A stretch of DNA of 64,000 nt, from the NCBI GenBank assembly GCA_016791105.1, contig JAEUNM010000072.1:40369-104368 (forward strand), written 5' to 3'. The notes below the pieces were generated by a model. It saw nothing but the letters and a program-made list of their open reading frames with translations, was not told where the DNA came from and searched no databases. A program made the translations under genes and the position numbers. Position 1 is the first letter of the stretch. Each line of letters begins with the position of its first letter. Origin of the DNA: Rhodocyclaceae bacterium (GTDB taxonomy: Bacteria; Pseudomonadota; Gammaproteobacteria; Burkholderiales; Rhodocyclaceae). Below, in pieces: positions 59,542 to 64,000 of the stretch.

Positions 59542-59621
59542 AGTAAGAAAACCGTCAGCAAGCCCTGTTAGATTGCCCCGTAGACTGGCACCAAGCCGGC
59601 TTTACGAGTAGGAGGGGTATG

Positions 59622-59945
59622 ATGGTTTCAGCATCGCAAATAAACTGGAAAGCGATCGACGCCGATCCACGCTTCCAGCGGCTGCACTCCAGAAAAACGG
59701 CGTTTCTCGTGACCTTGATGGTCATATCGATTATTTATTACTTTCTTCTGCCTGTCGGCGCTGCTTTTGCGCCCGATCTGTTCAAGGCCAAGGTTTGGGG
59801 CCCGGTCAATTTCGGACTGCTGTTCGCGCTGTCCGAATTTGTCGCCGCCTGGGGCATCGCCTACTACTACTCTCGTCGCGCCAACCGCGAATTCGACGAA
59901 ATGGCCAAAGAACTGATACGCGACGCAGAAAAGATCGGACGCTAA
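59622..59945 (+). CDS. DUF485 membrane protein
   Basis: A 107-residue protein with two helices (about 31-55 and 70-92) and the DUF485 pattern PRFQRLHSRKTAFLVTLMV and FGLLFALSEFVAAWGIAYYYSRRANREFDEMA (given in parts). DUF485 genes regularly precede acetate-type solute symporters and are thought to act with them. The second of two adjacent Met codons is preferred because AGGAGG then sits 6 nt upstream. Confidence 0.92.
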   Translation: MVSASQINWKAIDADPRFQRLHSRKTAFLVTLMVISIIYYFLLPVGAAFAPDLFKAKVWGPVNFGLLFALSEFVAAWGIAYYYSRRANREFDEMAKELIRDAEKIGR

Positions 59946-59951
59946 ACCATC

Positions 59952-61871
59952 ATGAGCATGCCACGCAACAAAATGCTGCTTGCCGCGGCAGCCCTGGTGC
60001 TGCCTTTCATCGCGCAGCCGGCATTCGCGCAGACCGCCGTAAGCGACAAATACCGCATCCTCACCTTCGCCGTATTCGGCGCCATCATCGCATTGACGAT
60101 GTACGTCACCAAAGTGGCGGCCGGCCGCGTCAAATCGGCGGCCGATTTTTACACCGCCAGCGGCGGCGTATCCGGCCTGCAGAACGGCTGGGCCATCGCG
60201 GGTGATTATCTTTCTGCGGCATCCTTCCTGGGCATCGCCGGCCTCATATCCATCTGGGGCTACGATGGCTTCATGTATTCCGTGGGCTGGCTGGTGGCCT
60301 ACATATCGGTGCTGCTGGTCATCGCCGAACCTTGCCGCAACATAGGCAAATACACACTGTCGGACATCCTGGCCTACCGCAATGATCCGCGCAAGACGCG
60401 CATCGTGGGCGCACTGTCGGTCATTACCGTATCCACCTTTTATCTGGTCGCGCAAATGGTGGGCGGCGGCGTGCTGGTCAAAACACTGATCGGCATCGAC
60501 TACGAAATTTCGGTCATCGCCGTGGGCCTGCTCATGCTCACTTACGTGCTGTTCGGCGGCATGGTGGCGACCACCTGGGTGCAAATCATCAAGGCCGTAC
60601 TGCTGGTAACGGCATCCATCGTACTCGTGCTGTTCGTCTGGGCGCCCTACGGATTTTCGCTATCCACCTTCCTCAACGCCGTGGTGAGCGATCCCAAAAC
60701 CCAGGCGCGCGTGGCGCAGATACTGGGCGACGCAGCCCGCAACATGACGCCGCAGGAACTGGGCCAGCGCTTTCTCGAGCCCGGCCTGTTGTTCAAAGAC
60801 CCCTGGGATCAAATTTCGCTGGGCGTGGCCCTGGTATTCGGCACCGCTGGCCTGCCGCACATCCTGATGCGCTTTTTCACTGTCCCGACCGCGCAGGAAG
60901 CCCGCAAATCCGTCATCTGGGCGATGGGCATCATCGGCGGCTTCTACGTGCTCACCATATTCCTCGGCATGGGCGCCACCATACGCGTGGGGCCGGACGT
61001 AATCCGCTCGGTGGACCCCGGCGGCAATCTGGCCGCGCCGCTGCTCGCACAACACCTGGGCGGCGGGCAGGACAGTTTCCTCGGCAATTTCATGCTGGCT
61101 TTCGTTGCCGCGGTGGCCTTCGCCACCATCGTGGCGGTGGTGGCCGGCCTGGTGCTGGCTGCCGCGTCGGCCATGGCGCATGACATTTACGTCGGCGTGG
61201 TACGCGGCGAACACGCCACGCCGGACGAACAGATACGCGCCGCGCGCATCGCCACCGTCGTGTTCGGCACCATCGCCATCGGTCTGGGCATCGCGGCAAA
61301 AGGGCAGAACGTTGCGCACCTGGTCGCGCTGGCATTTGCCGTCGCGTCGAGCGCGAATTTCCCCTGCGTGCTGCTTACCCTGTACTGGAAGCGCTGCAAT
61401 ACCGGCGGCATCGTGGCCGGCATGGTGGTGGGCACACTCACCTCCATCGTGCTGGTGCTGGTTTCGCCCAATATGACTTATCCGCGCCTGGTGAAAGCTG
61501 CCGCGCAAAAAGTGATAGACGGCGATGCCGCCAAGGTGGAAAGGTTGCGCGCCGATCGCGCCGCCGCCGAGGCTGGCAGCGACATGAAAGCGATTGCCGC
61601 CGCCACGCGCGCACTGGTGGTGCAGGAAAAGGCCGTCGCCAAGGCGCGCGATGACATCGCCAAATTCCAGAACCAGGATACGTCCATATTCGGCCTGCGC
61701 GAGCCGCTGTTCAAACTCAAGAACCCGGGCATCATTTCCGTGCCCGTCGGCTTCCTCGCCGTCATCATCGGTTCGCTGCTGTACCGCGACCGGCGTGCCG
61801 AGGACATGTGGGACGAACTATACGTGCGCCAGAATACCGGCATATTGTCGGCCAAGGCGGTGGCGCACTGA
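59952..61871 (+). CDS. actP: ActP-like sodium:solute symporter
   Basis: Inner-membrane secondary transporter of the SSS family, probably for acetate or another short monocarboxylate. The 639-residue protein is about 90 longer than E. coli ActP: a cleavable-looking N-terminus (MLLAAAALVLPFIAQPAFA), then the SSS core with DFYTASGGVSGLQNGWAIAGDYLSAASFLG (in parts) and about 13 helices. The extra length is a charged, coiled-coil-like insert (about residues 520-580, AAKVERLRADRAAAEAG) before the last helix. It starts 6 nt after DUF485. Substrate is inferred from family and the neighbouring glyoxylate genes. Confidence 0.88.
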   Translation: MSMPRNKMLLAAAALVLPFIAQPAFAQTAVSDKYRILTFAVFGAIIALTMYVTKVAAGRVKSAADFYTASGGVSGLQNGWAIAGDYLSAASFLGIAGLISIWGYDGFMYSVGWLVAYISVLLVIAEPCRNIGKYTLSDILAYRNDPRKTRIVGALSVITVSTFYLVAQMVGGGVLVKTLIGIDYEISVIAVGLLMLTYVLFGGMVATTWVQIIKAVLLVTASIVLVLFVWAPYGFSLSTFLNAVVSDPKTQARVAQILGDAARNMTPQELGQRFLEPGLLFKDPWDQISLGVALVFGTAGLPHILMRFFTVPTAQEARKSVIWAMGIIGGFYVLTIFLGMGATIRVGPDVIRSVDPGGNLAAPLLAQHLGGGQDSFLGNFMLAFVAAVAFATIVAVVAGLVLAAASAMAHDIYVGVVRGEHATPDEQIRAARIATVVFGTIAIGLGIAAKGQNVAHLVALAFAVASSANFPCVLLTLYWKRCNTGGIVAGMVVGTLTSIVLVLVSPNMTYPRLVKAAAQKVIDGDAAKVERLRADRAAAEAGSDMKAIAAATRALVVQEKAVAKARDDIAKFQNQDTSIFGLREPLFKLKNPGIISVPVGFLAVIIGSLLYRDRRAEDMWDELYVRQNTGILSAKAVAH

Positions 61872-62260
61872 GCCATCGGCGGCTTCTCGGGCCGGAGTGC
61901 GCCTGCGCCTCCGGCCGGGTGGCCGGGAAAGCAAAGTACGGCGCCACGGCGCGCCTGCACATCGCAGATTGCGAATCGCGGCGCAGCCAGGCGTGGGGGA
62001 GCGTTATCGACTTGAGTTTCTCGCGCTTGGTTAGCGGCACGCCCCGCGCAATCCGGAATTCGTTCGACATCGACTGCATGGTCCGTTTGCGGCACCAGAT
62101 TCCCGTTTGAGCAGGTTGCGCCGGGCGTAAAAGTGCGCATTCCATTCAGGTTCTGGAGCATGGTTTAAGCGCGGACATGCGCTGGTGCGCAGCGGTGTTC
62201 TCGCTGCTAAACTCGGCTACTTCCTGTACCAGTACGCAACCGCAATTCAGCCCGGCACAC
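61872..62260. other. Intergenic region after actP
   Basis: About 390 nt. An 8-bp stem-loop (GGCCGGAG / CTCCGGCC, 11-nt loop) at 61890-61916 directly follows actP but has no T-run. A minus-strand frame here is open but overlaps actP and has no recognisable product. Nothing else seen. Confidence 0.5.
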
Positions 62261-62545
62261 ATGCTGCAAGTCGTAATCGTCGCCAAAGCCCTGGTGGAAA
62301 TTTTCCTGTTCGTGCTGCTGGGGCAGGCCGTATTGCGCCTGCTTGCCGGCAGCGCCTGCCACAGCAACCCCATCTACGCATTTTTTTCCGCCAGTACGCG
62401 CCCCCTGTGGGCGCCGTTTCGCAAACTGCTGCCCGCCCGTCAGGCGCAAGGAATGCTCCCCGTCGCCCTCGGCTGCCTGAGCCTGCTCGCCGCGTGGGTA
62501 CTGCTCGTGGCGGCAAAAATCCATTACGTACTTGGCGTGCGCTAA
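62261..62545 (+). CDS. Small two-helix membrane protein
   Basis: Predicted 94-residue protein with helices at about 5-27 (VIVAKALVEIFLFVLLGQAVL, in part) and 70-90. The segment NPIYAFFSASTRPLWAPFRKLLP between them weakly recalls YggT-type proteins, but this is not secure. The start at MLQVVIVAK was preferred over an earlier in-frame Met with a hydrophilic leader. No known function. It lies just before tRNA-Phe. Confidence 0.65.
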   Translation: MLQVVIVAKALVEIFLFVLLGQAVLRLLAGSACHSNPIYAFFSASTRPLWAPFRKLLPARQAQGMLPVALGCLSLLAAWVLLVAAKIHYVLGVR

Positions 62546-62606
62546 GTAGCCTGCAGCCGTTTACCGGGTCGCCCAAGCCTGCTACAATCGCGCCTCTTTG
62601 CACCAA

Positions 62607-62682
<76 letters not shown>

Positions 62683-62698
62683 CGAATGCTTGAGACAG

Positions 62699-62727
62699 AA
62701 GGCCAAACCGCAAGGTTTGGCCTTTGT
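62699..62727 (+). terminator. Terminator after tRNA-Phe
   Basis: 11-bp stem AAGGCCAAACC / GGTTTGGCCTT with a GCAA tetraloop shortly after the tRNA. The T-run is short, so strength is moderate. Confidence 0.7.
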
Positions 62728-63433
62728 CGTTTCGGCGGGCGAAAGTCCGTGTGCCGGGGCATTGCCGGTCGGGGCCGAGATAGCGTTGCTCGCACCTTGC
62801 TCGTGGGGCGCTGGTTCCTCACCTTGGTTTTAGCGCTCCAGATGAATCCCCGGGAGTGGAAACCCTGCCTTCCGTTTTCGATTCCTGTTACCAGCAATAA
62901 ACAGACCTTCGGCGCCTCGTCAAAGCGGCTCGTCATGAGCTTGCTGCGGTCTGAAACTTCCCAGATGCCCTACGCAGGCAACTCGGCCTGAGCCGACATT
63001 GAGTGTGCGCGCTTGATCAATCAGCAGTGCGTCGGTAATCTGCCGGGCAATCCAGAACTGCGTTGACCGGTAATTTCGCAACCGATTACACCGGTAATAA
63101 CCCCTTCCACTGGCTCACCGCGGCAGGTCAAGCTCAGAAAAAGCCGTGCCATGCTGATGGCTGCCAGGAAATGGCTAAAGGCAGTACATTGGCGTCAAAC
63201 CAGCGATGAGGCGACACCATGTCATACCCGAAGCCCAAAACCTGGTGCTGGAGAACGCCCTGCGGCACGGCCTGTGGGCAAAAGCACCACAGGCGGCTGC
63301 CACACAGGGAATCGTCTCATAATGCCGGGTACCTGGCTGAAACCCATCACTGATAATAGGCAAACGGGCCAGGCAGTGGCCGCTCCAAGCCGCGCCGGCC
63401 GCTGCCCTTGCTTTTCGCCCCCGAGACCACAGC
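62728..63433. other. Gene-poor region between tRNA-Phe and hsdM
   Basis: About 700 nt without a credible gene. Base composition is more mixed than the neighbours and open frames on both strands overlap the tRNA or hsdM in ways that make them unlikely. It may contain decayed mobile-element DNA, but no integrase, inverted repeat or tRNA-end duplication is visible in the window. Confidence 0.5.
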
Positions 63434-64000
63434 ATGAACCCCATCGAACAACAATTTTTCAACGACCTCGAAAAGAAGCTCTGGACCGCTGCCGACAAGC
63501 TGCGCTCCGCGCTGGACGCCTCGGTCTACAAGCACGTGGTGCTCGGCCTGATATTCCTGAAATACGTTTCCGACGCCTTTGAAGAGCGGCAAAAGGAACT
63601 GCGCGAACAGTTCCAAAACCCCGAGCACGACTACTACCTGGCGCCGGAGGACTACGCCGACGACTACGAAGGCCATATCGCCGCCGAATTGGAGGTGAGG
63701 GACTACTACACCGAGAAAAACGTCTTCTGGGTGCCCTTTGAAGCGCGCTGGCAAACGCTGCGCGACCTGGCCCAACTTCCGCCAGGCAGCGAGCTGCCGT
63801 GGCAAGTGCCCAAGCGCGACGGCGACGGCCGCTACGTGCGCAACGCGGAAGGTGAGCTGGAAATGGTGCCGGACAAGATGCGCACCGTGGGCTGGCTCAT
63901 CGACAACGCCATGGAAGCCGTCGAGCGCGAGAACGGCAAGCTCAAGAACGTGCTCAACAAGGACTTCGCCCGCACCCAGATCGACAGCCACAAGCTGGCC
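63434..64000 (+). CDS. hsdM: Type I restriction-modification DNA methyltransferase HsdM (N-terminal part)
   Basis: The N-terminal 189 codons of a type I M subunit; the rest lies beyond the window. The chain starts MNPIEQQFFNDLEKKLWTAADKLR and continues with YKHVVLGLIFLKYVSDAFEERQ, the helical HsdM_N domain that contacts HsdS and DNA; AdoMet motifs (DPxxGxG, NPPF) would come later. HsdM with HsdS methylates adenine; with HsdR it restricts foreign DNA. No strong ribosome-binding site precedes the ATG. It lies 750 nt after tRNA-Phe, a common island position. Confidence 0.93.
   Translation, partial: MNPIEQQFFNDLEKKLWTAADKLRSALDASVYKHVVLGLIFLKYVSDAFEERQKELREQFQNPEHDYYLAPEDYADDYEGHIAAELEVRDYYTEKNVFWVPFEARWQTLRDLAQLPPGSELPWQVPKRDGDGRYVRNAEGELEMVPDKMRTVGWLIDNAMEAVERENGKLKNVLNKDFARTQIDSHKLA

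Noticed and set aside
61765..62145. Minus-strand frame with MSNEFRIARGVPLTKREKLK
   Set aside because: It overlaps actP, has no ribosome-binding site near the best Met and matches no family I know; possible decayed gene but not supportable.

Overview
This 64 kb window is a GC-rich chromosomal segment of a betaproteobacterium. The protein set and gene order (tkt-gap-pgk-fba, a complete aceE-aceF-lpd pyruvate dehydrogenase operon, queA-tgt-yajC-secD-secF, clpS-clpA, icd/aceK) fit the Rhodocyclales/Nitrosomonadales part of the class. A betaproteobacterial proteasome homologue and a PEP-CTERM protein point the same way; the species cannot be named from the window. Phosphoribulokinase together with isocitrate lyase, aceK and an acetate-type symporter suggests a facultative autotroph that can also grow on C2 compounds. 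No Rubisco, cbbR, malate synthase or exosortase gene is present here.

Layout. 1-7.1 kb (minus): fba, pgk, gap, tkt, prk and a thioredoxin-fold protein, a Calvin-cycle/glycolysis block. 7.2-13.4 kb (plus): rsmE, a two-domain PPK2 kinase, argA, a diguanylate cyclase and the yggX iron-trafficking protein. 13.9-17.5 kb: a zinc-ribbon membrane protein, phoU and rpiA (minus), then a PEP-CTERM protein behind a strong sigma-54-type promoter. 17.6-24.5 kb (minus): the PDH operon aceE-aceF-bph-lpd, in which a proteasome-like peptidase gene sits between E2 and E3. 24.7-30.5 kb: a branched-chain amino-acid-type binding protein divergent from a FixL/FixJ-like two-component pair, then a VapBC/FitAB toxin-antitoxin pair bounded by inverted heptamer arrays. 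30.7-36.3 kb (minus): secF, secD, yajC, tgt, queA and a divergent tRNA-Leu. 36.7-43.2 kb: a GGDEF/EAL protein with a coupled upstream ORF, tusA, and a minus-strand cluster of lipid/envelope-type genes. 43.3-52.6 kb: aceA, rraA, clpA, clpS, a cold-shock gene, icd, aceK and rluE. 52.6-57.0 kb: a small Lys/Ala-rich secreted protein, a DUF192 protein, a tautomerase, adenine deaminase, and CIRCE-controlled groES-groEL. 57.1-61.9 kb: a structured leader, a TctD/TctE-like two-component system, a DUF485 protein and an ActP-like symporter. 62-64 kb: a small membrane protein, tRNA-Phe and the start of a type I restriction-modification operon, probably the edge of a genomic island.

Themes. Central carbon flow is well represented: Calvin-cycle regeneration, PDH, glyoxylate bypass and AceK control of Icd, and acetate-type uptake. 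The window also carries protein quality-control genes (ClpAS, GroESL, BPH), two c-di-GMP proteins and two two-component systems. The features most worth following up are the proteasome homologue inside the PDH operon, the same heptamer array following the stop codons of two convergent genes around a toxin-antitoxin module, the sigma-54 promoter of the PEP-CTERM gene, and the unidentified structured leader before the TctDE-like operon.
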